Positions 6,715-13,452 of a stretch of 13,452 nt of DNA are shown in pieces (positions within the stretch are counted from its first letter, which is position 1; each line of letters starts with the position of its first letter). A model generated the notes under the pieces. The model was not told where the DNA came from. It did not search any database and saw only the letters and a program-made list of their open reading frames with translations. A program made the translations under genes and the position numbers. This DNA is from an uncultured Sphingopyxis sp. (GTDB lineage Bacteria > Pseudomonadota > Alphaproteobacteria > Sphingomonadales > Sphingomonadaceae). The DNA is taken from NCBI GenBank assembly GCA_936933955.1, contig CAKZIN010000022.1, positions 1 through 13,452 on the forward strand, given 5' to 3'.

Positions 6715-7889
6715 GATGCGAGCGCCCCGGTCGTCGCCACGGCGGCGTGAGGTTCGGCGCTTGCATCGAAGCGGTGGATCGCCTGCATGTTCCCCGCGCC
6801 GCCGCAGCGTTCGATGAGGTCGGCGAGGTCGCGCGTCGCGTCGGGACGCCCGCACGACAGCGCCGCGGTCGCCGCCGCCTCCAGCCCCGCCGGGTCGAGC
6901 GCGAGCCGCTGAATGCGCTTGGCGAGTTCGGCGACGGTGAACTGCGGCTGCGCAATGCACCACGCACCCCCCGCAGCGACCAGCTCGTCGACGTTGTAGG
7001 TCTGGTGGTCGTCGGTCGCGCTGGGCAGCGGCACGAGGATGGAGGGGCGCCCCGCCACAGCCAACTCCGCCACCGTTGAAGCGCCCGCGCGCCCGATGAC
7101 GATGTGTGCCCAGTCGAGCTTCGCCGGCATATCGTCGAGGTAGGTCGCGACCTCCGCCGGGATGGCATGATCGCGGTAGGCGGCGCGCACTCGGTCGATG
7201 TCCTCCGCGCGCGCCTGCTGCGTCACCTGGAGCCGCTGACGCAGCGACGTCGGCATCAGCGACAGCGCCTGCGGCACCACGTCGGCGAACACGCTCGCCC
7301 CCTGGCTGCCACCGGTGACGAGGATGCGCAGCACCCCGTCCTGACTGTAGGGCGGATAGCCGCGGGTGCGCAGCGCGAGCACTTCCTCGCGCACCGGATT
7401 GCCGACCAGCGCCACCCGTTCGCGCGCGCTTTCGGGGACGCGCTGCACCTTGGGATAGGCAGTGGCGATGATGCCCGAGCGGCTCGCCAGCAGACGGTTG
7501 ACGCGACCGAGCACCGCGTTCTGCTCGTGGATCGCGGTCGGCACGCGCCGCGCCTGCGCCGCGAGCAGCGCGGGGAGCGCGGGGTAGCCGCCGAAGCCGA
7601 CCGCTGCAGCAGGCTCGAACTCGCGGATCAGCGCCATCGCGGCCCGGCGCCCCTGCCAGATGGCGCGCGCCGCCCTCGCCCAGCCGACCGGGCCGCCGCC
7701 GAGCCGCCCGGCGGGAAGGATGTGCACCGCAAGCCCCTCGGGCGCACCGCCGATCTTGGCTCCGCGCGCATCGGTGATCAGCGCCGCGCGATGCCCGCGT
7801 CCGATCAGCTCCCGCGCGAGCGCATAGGCGGGCATCATATGTCCGCCGGTCCCTCCGGCAGCGAGCAGGAAATGGCGAGTGATCGTCAT
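6711..7889 (-). CDS. murG: Lipid II synthase MurG (GlcNAc transferase)
   Basis: MurG is the peripheral inner-membrane GT28 glycosyltransferase that adds GlcNAc from UDP-GlcNAc to lipid I, making lipid II. From ATG 7889 it is 392 residues. Motifs: GGTGGH (12-17) for the acceptor/phosphate loop, HEQNAVLGRVNR (121-132), VTGGSQGA (191-198), GRAGASTVAEL (266-276) and DDHQ (293-296), which with the nearby residues binds UDP-GlcNAc. The frame extends upstream to 7985, but ATG 7889 overlaps the ftsW stop as ATGA and puts the first glycine loop just after the start, as is normal. The C-terminal tail of about 40 residues after GRPDATRDLADLIERCG is Ala-rich and looks like a less conserved extension. It overlaps murC by four bases. 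Confidence 0.97.
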   Translation of the reverse strand: MTITRHFLLAAGGTGGHMMPAYALARELIGRGHRAALITDARGAKIGGAPEGLAVHILPAGRLGGGPVGWARAARAIWQGRRAAMALIREFEPAAAVGFGGYPALPALLAAQARRVPTAIHEQNAVLGRVNRLLASRSGIIATAYPKVQRVPESARERVALVGNPVREEVLALRTRGYPPYSQDGVLRILVTGGSQGASVFADVVPQALSLMPTSLRQRLQVTQQARAEDIDRVRAAYRDHAIPAEVATYLDDMPAKLDWAHIVIGRAGASTVAELAVAGRPSILVPLPSATDDHQTYNVDELVAAGGAWCIAQPQFTVAELAKRIQRLALDPAGLEAAATAALSCGRPDATRDLADLIERCGGAGNMQAIHRFDASAEPHAAVATTGALAS

Positions 7890-9130
7890 CGCGGGTTCCA
7901 CAGAGGCGTGTTGCGGCTGCTCGCCCGATACGGGTTCCGCCGCGTCAACGCGAGCAGCAAACCCATGTTGAGCGACAGCGCCCACAGCGACGATCCGCCG
8001 TAGCTGATGAACGGCAGCGTCATCCCCTTGGTCGGCGCGATCTGGAGGTTCACCGCGATGTTGATGAACACCTGCGCGGCGAACTGGAGGATCAGCCCCG
8101 CGCCGGCGAGGATGACGAACTGGTCGCGTTCCTCGCGCAGCCGCTGGATCGTGCGCACCACCAGCCAGACGTAGAGCCCGAGGATCGCCGCGCAGGCGAT
8201 CAGCCCGAACTCTTCACCAATGACCGAAAAGATATAGTCGGTGTGCGCTTCGGGGAGCCGGAACTTGTTGGTGCCGCTGAACGGCCCCGACCCGATCAGC
8301 CCCGAACTGCTGAGCGTGTCGAGCCCGCGGTCGACCTGGTGCGTGTCGCCTTCGCCGAACAGGAACCCGTCGATCCGTCGCTGCGCGGTCGGGTAGAGGA
8401 AATAGGCGCCGAGAATGGTCGCGAACCCGCCGCCGATCGCGATGCCGATGACCCGCATGGAAAGCCCGGCGACGAACGCCAGCACCATCCAGGTGCCGAG
8501 GTAGAGGATCGTCTGCCCAAGGTCGGTCTCCATCATCAGCAGCACCGCGATCAGCAGCGTCAGCGCGAAGCTGAGACTGAAAACGGGAAGCCGTTCATCC
8601 TCCACCTTGCAGCTCAGTATCCAGCCGATCGCGACCGCGAAGACGGGCTTCAGAAATTCCGACGGCTGCACGCGATAGGCGCCGCTGCCCAGCCAGCGCA
8701 CCGATCCCTTGGCGCCCGTCCCGACGACCAGCACCAAAAATAGCGCGACGATGCCGATGATGAGACCAAATAGCGCGATGCGCTTGATCTGCGCCTTGGG
8801 GCGGGTGGCGATCATCAGCAGGATGCCGATCCCGGTCGCTACCCAGAAGATCTGCCGCCACAAATAATAGAGCTGCGGGTAGCTGACGCCGCCCCCCGCG
8901 ATGCGCTCGAGCGACTGCACGCCGACCGGGGAGGCGACCGCCACCGCCAGCAACCCGATCGCCATCAGCGACAGGATGATGCCCAGTGCGACGCGGTCGA
9001 CCTCCGCATACCAGCGGGCGAGCGGGCTGCGATCGGCGCGGCTCAGTGGCGCGGGGCGGCGGCGATGGACCAGCAGGTCCGCGCTGATGACCGGCGCCGC
9101 GTTGGGCGCGCCTCCACCGTCGCTGTTCAT
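7886..9130 (-). CDS. ftsW: Division SEDS peptidoglycan glycosyltransferase FtsW
   Basis: FtsW polymerises lipid II at the septum together with the class B penicillin-binding protein FtsI, whose gene would normally lie to the right of this window, upstream of murE. The 414-residue protein has a cytoplasmic N-terminus of about 45 residues and a chain of hydrophobic segments consistent with about ten membrane spans. SEDS hallmarks: KGSVRWL (141-147), QPSEFLKP (155-162), METDLGQT (200-207), HTDYIFSVIGEEFG (296-309) with the presumed catalytic Asp298, and ISYGGSSL (375-382). The ATG at 9130 overlaps the murD stop as ATGA and follows a strong GGGAGGG ribosome site inside the end of murD. It could be confused with RodA, but the placement between murD and murG fixes it as FtsW. 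Confidence 0.97.
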   Translation of the reverse strand: MNSDGGGAPNAAPVISADLLVHRRRPAPLSRADRSPLARWYAEVDRVALGIILSLMAIGLLAVAVASPVGVQSLERIAGGGVSYPQLYYLWRQIFWVATGIGILLMIATRPKAQIKRIALFGLIIGIVALFLVLVVGTGAKGSVRWLGSGAYRVQPSEFLKPVFAVAIGWILSCKVEDERLPVFSLSFALTLLIAVLLMMETDLGQTILYLGTWMVLAFVAGLSMRVIGIAIGGGFATILGAYFLYPTAQRRIDGFLFGEGDTHQVDRGLDTLSSSGLIGSGPFSGTNKFRLPEAHTDYIFSVIGEEFGLIACAAILGLYVWLVVRTIQRLREERDQFVILAGAGLILQFAAQVFINIAVNLQIAPTKGMTLPFISYGGSSLWALSLNMGLLLALTRRNPYRASSRNTPLWNPR

Positions 9131-10488
9131 CGTCCCTCCCCCCCATGCGAGAGCTGCGCGACCAGGCCGCGAAAGGCATCGCCGCGCGCCTCGAAATCAC
9201 GAAACTGGTCGAAGCTCGCCGCGGCGGGCGAGAGCAGCACGACGTCGCCGGGCCGCGCAGCGAGCGCCGCCGCCTCCACCGCGCAATCGAGCGTGCCGCA
9301 ACGGCTCACCGCCACCCCGCCGCGTTCGAGCGCAGCGGCGAACGTCTCCGCCGCTTCGCCGATAACGTAGGCATGCGCGACATTGTCGAACACCGCTGCG
9401 CAGGCACCGAGGTCGTCGCCCTTTGCCCGCCCGCCGAGGATCCAGTGCAGCCGGGGGCCGTCTGCGCCGCGCGGGTAGGCGGCGATGGCGGGGGCGGCGG
9501 CATCGGGGTTGGTCGCCTTGCTATCGTTGACGAAGGCGACGCCGCCGACATCCCCCACCCGCTCCATGCGATGCGGCAACGCGGCGTAGCTGGCGAGGCC
9601 GCGGCGGATCGCCTCCGGAGGCGCGCCCAGGAACAACGCGGCCTCCACCGCCAGCGCCGCGTTGGCGAGGTTGTGCGGTCCCGCGAGCCCGGGCCATTCG
9701 TCGGCACTGCCAAAAGTCGCGGGCTCGTAGGTCGCGAGGCTTTCGATCCCCGCCTTGATCGCGTCGGGGACGGTCGGTGCGAGCTCCGCCGCGCCCATGT
9801 CGTCTGCGCCGAACAGTGCCAGCCGCTTGCCCCGCGCGCGCTCCGCCTCCGATTGCATCGCGAACAATCGCAGCTTGGACGCGGCATAGGCCTTCATCGA
9901 CCCGCCGTAGCGGTCGAGATGGTCCGGGGTCAGCGTGGTGAGGATGGCGACGTCGCAATCGAGCGACTGAGTGAGATCGAGCTGGTAGCTCGACAGCTCG
10001 AGCACGTAGATGCCCCCCACCGGCAGGATGTCCTGCGCGAGGATCGGCAGCCCGATGTTGCCGCCCGCCGCGACGGGCAGGCCAGCGCTCTTGAGAAGAT
10101 GTGCGAGCAACGCGGTGACGGTCGACTTGCCGTTGGTGCCGGTGATGCCGACGACCTTGTGCGCCGCGAGTTCGCGCCGCGCGAGCGCGAACAGCTCGAT
10201 GTCGCCGATCAGCGGCACTTCGGCCGAGCGCGCCGCCGAGGCGGCTTCGTTGCGGCCGGGGTCGATGCCGGGGGAGAGCACCAGCCCGTCCAGCCCCGCC
10301 AAATTGCATGAATCGAGGGGCGCCACCTCCGCCCCCAGCTGCGCCGCCGCTTCACGCGCTTCGGGGCGGTCGTCCCAGGCGAGCACCCGCGCCCCGCTCG
10401 CCAGCAGCGCCTCCACGCTCGCCAGGCCGCTGCGGGCGAGGCCGACGACGGCGTAGGCTTTTTCGGCAAAGGCGCGGGCGGTGATCAC
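9127..10488 (-). CDS. murD: UDP-N-acetylmuramoyl-L-alanine--D-glutamate ligase MurD
   Basis: MurD adds D-Glu to UDP-MurNAc-L-Ala with ATP. The 453-residue length is typical. Motifs: N-terminal Rossmann-like VVGLARSGLAS (14-24), ATP loop GTNGKST (117-123), ELSSYQL (164-170), TLTPDHLDRYG (185-195), Lys205 in ASKLRLF at the position of the carbamylated lysine, and NDSKATN in the C-terminal ATP contact region. The start is GTG at 10488-10486, sharing four bases with the mraY stop (GTGA). No clear ribosome binding site precedes it, so it probably depends on ribosomes finishing mraY. Near its end it provides the GGAGG-rich ribosome site for ftsW. Nothing is missing or unusual. Confidence 0.97.
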   Translation of the reverse strand: MITARAFAEKAYAVVGLARSGLASVEALLASGARVLAWDDRPEAREAAAQLGAEVAPLDSCNLAGLDGLVLSPGIDPGRNEAASAARSAEVPLIGDIELFALARRELAAHKVVGITGTNGKSTVTALLAHLLKSAGLPVAAGGNIGLPILAQDILPVGGIYVLELSSYQLDLTQSLDCDVAILTTLTPDHLDRYGGSMKAYAASKLRLFAMQSEAERARGKRLALFGADDMGAAELAPTVPDAIKAGIESLATYEPATFGSADEWPGLAGPHNLANAALAVEAALFLGAPPEAIRRGLASYAALPHRMERVGDVGGVAFVNDSKATNPDAAAPAIAAYPRGADGPRLHWILGGRAKGDDLGACAAVFDNVAHAYVIGEAAETFAAALERGGVAVSRCGTLDCAVEAAALAARPGDVVLLSPAAASFDQFRDFEARGDAFRGLVAQLSHGGEGR

Positions 10489-11555
10489 CGCAGCTTGAGC
10501 GTGGCGAGCCCGGCCAGCGCGAGCACGATCGAAACGATCCAGAAACGGATCACCACCGTCGACTCCGCCCAGCCGAGCTGCTCGAAATGATGGTGGATCG
10601 GCGCCATGCGAAACACGCGTTTGCCGGTGCGCTTGTACCAGAACACCTGGATCATCACCGACAGCGCCTCGACCACGAACAGCCCGCCGACCAGCGGCAG
10701 GATCAGCTCATGCTGCGCGGTCACCGCGATCGTCGCCAGCGCTCCGCCGAGCGCGAGGCTGCCCGTGTCGCCCATGAAGATCGCTGCCGGGGGCGCGTTG
10801 AACCACAGAAAGGCGAGCCCCGCCCCCATGATCGCGCCGCAGAAAATGGCCAGCTCCCCCGCCCCGCGCACATGCGCGATGCCGAGATAGTTGGCGAACT
10901 TCGCATTGCCGGTGAGGTAGGTGATGACGAGGAACGCGAGCGCGGTCATGATCACCGGAAAGGTCGCCAGCCCGTCAAGCCCGTCGGTGAGGTTCACCGC
11001 GTTGCCGAAGCCGACGATCAGCACCATCGCAAACAGATAGTAGAGCGGCCCAAGGTCGATCACGATCTGGTTGGCGAAGGGGAGATAAAGCTCGGTTCCC
11101 GTCCGCTCGACGATGACGAACACGACGACTGCGGCGATCGCGAACTCGATGGCGAGGCGGACCTTGCCCGACACGCCCTGGTGCGAATTCTTGCGCACCT
11201 TGTCGAGGTCATCGAGGAAGCCGATGGCGGCGAAACCAAAGGTCACGAACAGGCACGCCCAGACAAAGACGTTGTTGAGGTCCATCCACAGCAGCGCCGA
11301 GATCAGCAGCGATACGAGGATCAGCAGCCCGCCCATCGTCGGTGTGCCACGCTTGGCGAGGTGGGTCTGCGGGCCGTCCTCGCGGATTGGCTGGCCCTTG
11401 CCCTGACGCAGTCGGAGGAGGTTGATGAGGCGCGGCCCGGCGACCAGCCCGATCAGCAGCGCCGTCGCAATCGCCGCGCCTGAGCGGAACGACAGGTAGC
11501 GGAACAGGTTGAGCGGCCCCGGAAAGCCAAGCCATTCGGCGAGCAGATACAGCAT
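10485..11555 (-). CDS. mraY: Phospho-N-acetylmuramoyl-pentapeptide transferase MraY
   Basis: MraY transfers phospho-MurNAc-pentapeptide from UDP to undecaprenyl phosphate, forming lipid I in the inner membrane. The 356-residue protein shows about ten hydrophobic spans. Catalytic and Mg-binding motifs: TPTMGG (71-76), FLDDLDK (113-119) with the Asp pair 115/116, NLTDGLDGLA (188-197), FMGDTGSLALGG (260-271) with Asp263, and the loop PIHHHFE (319-325). The ATG at 11555 shares one base with the murF stop (TGATG), and an AGAGG sequence at the end of murF can serve as the ribosome binding site. The intact coupling site matters because murF carries a frameshift: in the unshifted frame ribosomes would stop at 11845, about 290 bases short of this start. 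Confidence 0.98.
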   Translation of the reverse strand: MLYLLAEWLGFPGPLNLFRYLSFRSGAAIATALLIGLVAGPRLINLLRLRQGKGQPIREDGPQTHLAKRGTPTMGGLLILVSLLISALLWMDLNNVFVWACLFVTFGFAAIGFLDDLDKVRKNSHQGVSGKVRLAIEFAIAAVVVFVIVERTGTELYLPFANQIVIDLGPLYYLFAMVLIVGFGNAVNLTDGLDGLATFPVIMTALAFLVITYLTGNAKFANYLGIAHVRGAGELAIFCGAIMGAGLAFLWFNAPPAAIFMGDTGSLALGGALATIAVTAQHELILPLVGGLFVVEALSVMIQVFWYKRTGKRVFRMAPIHHHFEQLGWAESTVVIRFWIVSIVLALAGLATLKLR

Positions 11556-12945
11556 CAGCCCTCTTCGCCGATCAGCGCCGTGACCAGTCGTCCGAGGCCA
11601 ACCGAGTTGGACCCCTTGATCAGCAGGACGTCGTCCGGTCGCAATGTTTCGCGCAGCGCCGCGAGGACCGAGTCGACGTCGCGCCCATGATCAAAATCAG
11701 GTCGCTGCTCAAGTGGAAGCTTGGCGAGCGCGTCGGCGAGCGGGGCCATCTCGTCGCCCACCAGCCACAGCCGGTCGACGTGCGCGGCAACGATCGGTTC
11801 TGCCAGCGCAGCGTGCAGCGCGGCGCCCTGCTCGCCCAGTTCCTTCATCGCCCCCAACACCGCAAGCCGCCGCGCGCCTTTTGACGGCGCAGAATGTCGA
11901 GCGTTGCCGCCATCGAAGCGGGGTTGGCGTTGTAGCTTTCGTCGATCAGCAGCGCCTCGCCGCCATCGACGCGCAGCCGGTGCCGCGCGCCGCGCCCCGC
12001 CATGCCGGGGAGATCGGCGAGCGCCACCCCCGCGGCGTTGAGGTCCGCCCCCGCTGCCTCCACCGCCGCCAGCACCGCCATCGCGTTGGAGACCCAATGG
12101 TCGCCGGGCTGCGACAACGCGAAGCACAGCGTCGCATCATGCACCTTGGCGGTGACGAGGCTGCCGCCGCTATCAGGATCAGCCACCCAGTCGAGCGCGC
12201 GCACGTCAGCGCCCGCTCCCGTCCCAAAGCTGACACAGCGCACGCCGAGCGCTTCCGCCCGCGCACGCAGCCGCGGATATTGCGCGCTGTCGTGGGGAAG
12301 CACCGCCACTCCACCTGGCCCCAGCCCCTCGAACACCTCGGCCTTGGCATCGGCGATGCCCTCGATGCTGCCGAGATTTTCGATATGCGCGGGCGCGATG
12401 GCGGTGATCAGGGCGACGTGCGGGCGCACCATGCGCGTCAGTGCGGCGATCTCGCCTGTATGGTTCATGCCCATTTCGAGCACCGCATAGCGGCAGTCGC
12501 GTGGCATCCGCGCGAGGCTCAGCGGCACGCCGGTGTGGTTGTTGTAGCTTTTGACCGAACGATGCACCTCGCCCGGCGCATCGCGGTCGAGCGCGGCGGC
12601 GAGCGCTTCCTTGGTGCCCGTCTTGCCGACCGACCCGGTCACCCCGATCACCGTCGCGGCGCAGCGCGCGCGCGCCGCCCGGCCGAGCGCTTCGAGTGCG
12701 GCCATGGTGTCGGCGACGCGCACGTGCGGGTGCGGCACCTCGCGATCGACCAGCACCCCCGCTGCGCCCGCCGCGATCGCCGCGTCGACGAAGCGGTGCC
12801 CGTCCATCGCCTCGCCGACCATCGCGATGAACAGATCGCCGCGGCCGACCTCGCGGCTGTCAAAGGTCACGCCGTCGACCGCAAAGTCCGCGCTGGCGGT
12901 GCCGCCGGTTGCTTCGGCGATTTCGGCGGAGGTCCACAGGCTCAC
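11555..12945 (-). CDS. murF: UDP-MurNAc-tripeptide--D-Ala-D-Ala ligase MurF, interrupted by a frameshift
   Basis: MurF adds D-Ala-D-Ala to the UDP-MurNAc-tripeptide with ATP, completing the cytoplasmic precursor. The gene starts at GTG 12945 (GTGA overlap with murE) behind a strong GAGGAGG. The first frame reads 366 codons, with GSVGKTGTK (104-112), EMGMN (157-161) and DESYNANP (335-342). After RRQKA (353-357) it goes out of frame and stops at 11845. The rest of MurF (RRLAVLGAMKELG ... LLIKGSNSVGL) continues in the -1 frame to the stop at 11555. Restoring one base near the A4 run at 11879-11882 gives about 463 residues, the normal length. A sequencing error, a real mutation or -1 slippage could explain it. 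An automatic pipeline would mark it as frameshifted. The C-terminal domain is needed for activity, so the 366-residue product alone would likely be inactive. Confidence 0.93.
11871..11885 (-). other. Frameshift point in murF at an A-AAG tract
   Basis: On the coding strand the zero frame reads CGT CAA AAG GCG CGC. Shifting by -1 at AAG, so that Lys-tRNA re-pairs with AAA, joins Q355-K356 directly to GARRLAVLG in the downstream frame. One extra A in the run would give the same protein. The next bases are a GC-only stretch (GGCGCGCGGCGG) that is also prone to sequencing indels. The location is bounded by the loss of MurF similarity after about codon 357 and its resumption at RRLAVLG. Confidence 0.8.
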
Positions 12946-13452
12946 GCGCCCGCCTCCTCGCGCGCGACCGCGGCATCGTCAAAGGGGAGCACGCGCATCG
13001 CATCGCCCGCGCCGACGATCTGGCCGACCTCGTGCCCCTTGCCCGCGATCACCACGACATCGTCCCCGCGCGCACCGGCGATGGCCGCGGCGATGGCGCC
13101 GCGGCGGTCCGCGACCTCGCGTGCGCCGGGCGCGCCGCTGAGGATGGCGCGGCGGATCAGCGCCGGATCCTCCCCGCGCGGGTTGTCGTCGGTGACGATG
13201 ACGAGGTCCGCATCGCGCACCGCAGCCGCCCCCATCGGCGCACGCTTGCCGCCGTCGCGGTCCCCGCCCGCGCCGAACACGCAGATCAGACGCCCGGCCG
13301 TATGCGGTCGCAGTGCGGCGAGCGCGGCGCTCAGCGCCTCGGGCGTGTGCGCATAGTCGATGTAGATGGGCGCGCCGGTGCGGGTGAGCGCCGCCCGCTC
13401 GAGCCGCCCGCGCACCGGCTGCACGCGTTCGAGCGCGGCGAGCGTCGCATCG
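12942..13452 (-). CDS. murE: UDP-MurNAc-L-Ala-D-Glu--meso-diaminopimelate ligase MurE, 5' end off the window
   Basis: Only the last 169 codons are present; the N-terminal UDP-binding and most of the central ATPase domain lie beyond the right edge. The visible part starts in the segment LERVQPVRGRLE, then YIDYAHTPEAL, the C-terminal-domain segment LICVFGAGGDRDGGKR, VTDDNPRGEDP, and KGHEVGQ near the end. The DNPR tetrapeptide (codons at 13187-13176) is the known selector for meso-diaminopimelate over lysine, so this organism should have meso-DAP peptidoglycan, as expected for a Gram-negative bacterium. It shares four bases (GTGA) with murF and carries the murF ribosome site in its last codons. 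ftsI would be expected upstream, outside the window. Confidence 0.96.
   Translation of the reverse strand, partial: DATLAALERVQPVRGRLERAALTRTGAPIYIDYAHTPEALSAALAALRPHTAGRLICVFGAGGDRDGGKRAPMGAAAVRDADLVIVTDDNPRGEDPALIRRAILSGAPGAREVADRRGAIAAAIAGARGDDVVVIAGKGHEVGQIVGAGDAMRVLPFDDAAVAREEAGA
12953..12959 (-). promoter_or_regulatory. Ribosome binding site of murF
   Basis: GAGGAGG on the minus strand, inside the last codons of murE, lies 7 bases before GTG 12945. It is the strongest Shine-Dalgarno match in the window and fixes the murF start despite the GTG codon. Confidence 0.75.

Noticed and set aside
6715..6963. Longer murC with an N-terminal extension inside murG.
   Set aside because: The extension is murG in another frame, is Arg/Ala-rich, and GTG 6714 in the GTGA overlap gives the normal MurC N-terminus.
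7890..7985. Longer murG starting at 7985 inside ftsW.
   Set aside because: The extra 32 residues are ftsW out of frame. ATG 7889 at the ATGA overlap puts GGTGGH at the usual place.
11555..12127. A separate 190-codon gene on the minus strand between murF and mraY.
   Set aside because: Its first ~80 codons are murF read in the wrong frame. Only the part after about 11882 is real, and that part is the MurF C-terminal domain displaced by the frameshift.
11644..13356. Plus-strand open frame of 570 codons opposite murF and murE.
   Set aside because: Its low-complexity Arg/Ala/Ser/Pro composition, position antisense to murF and murE motifs and lack of any recognisable domain mark it as a GC-bias shadow.

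Overview
This window is most of a division and cell wall (dcw) cluster from a high-GC alphaproteobacterium, probably a member of the Sphingomonadales. All twelve genes lie on the minus strand, so transcription runs from the right edge to the left edge: murE (5' end missing), murF, mraY, murD, ftsW, murG, murC, murB, ddl, ftsQ, ftsA, ftsZ (3' end missing). The class assignment rests on the gene order, the very high GC content, the FtsZ/FtsQ/FtsA/Ddl sequences and a dispersed palindromic repeat of a kind I recall from sphingomonad and related genomes. The order-level call is moderate confidence and rests on memory, not on a search.

Right half (about 7886-13452): murE, murF, mraY, murD and ftsW. 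MurE and MurF complete the cytoplasmic UDP-MurNAc-pentapeptide. MraY moves the phospho-MurNAc-pentapeptide onto undecaprenyl phosphate at the membrane. MurD adds D-Glu. FtsW is the SEDS glycosyltransferase of the divisome. The DNPR motif in MurE indicates meso-diaminopimelate peptidoglycan. murF carries an apparent single-base frameshift at an A4 tract near 11879-11882. Because murF is normally essential, this is the most important anomaly in the window.

Left half (1-7889): murG, murC, murB and ddl (lipid II formation, L-Ala addition, UDP-MurNAc formation, D-Ala-D-Ala synthesis), then ftsQ, ftsA and ftsZ (divisome scaffold, membrane anchor and tubulin-like ring). From murE to ftsQ almost every junction is a stop/start overlap of 1 to 4 bases (GTGA, ATGA or TGATG), the signature of one long translationally coupled operon. 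The only break in that run is murC-murB, where an 85-base palindromic repeat sits between the genes. ftsQ-ftsA has a 9-base gap.

The largest non-coding stretch is the 110 bases between ftsA and ftsZ. It holds a sequence identical to the CtrA half-site TTAACCAT, a GANTC (CcrM-type) methylation site and a 16-base perfect palindrome, so it is the best candidate for a cell-cycle-controlled ftsZ promoter. No stretch over 300 bases lacks a gene. I found no RNA gene, CRISPR array, insertion sequence or novel gene system. Apart from the murF frameshift, the repeat and the ftsZ upstream region, the region is an ordinary conserved cluster.
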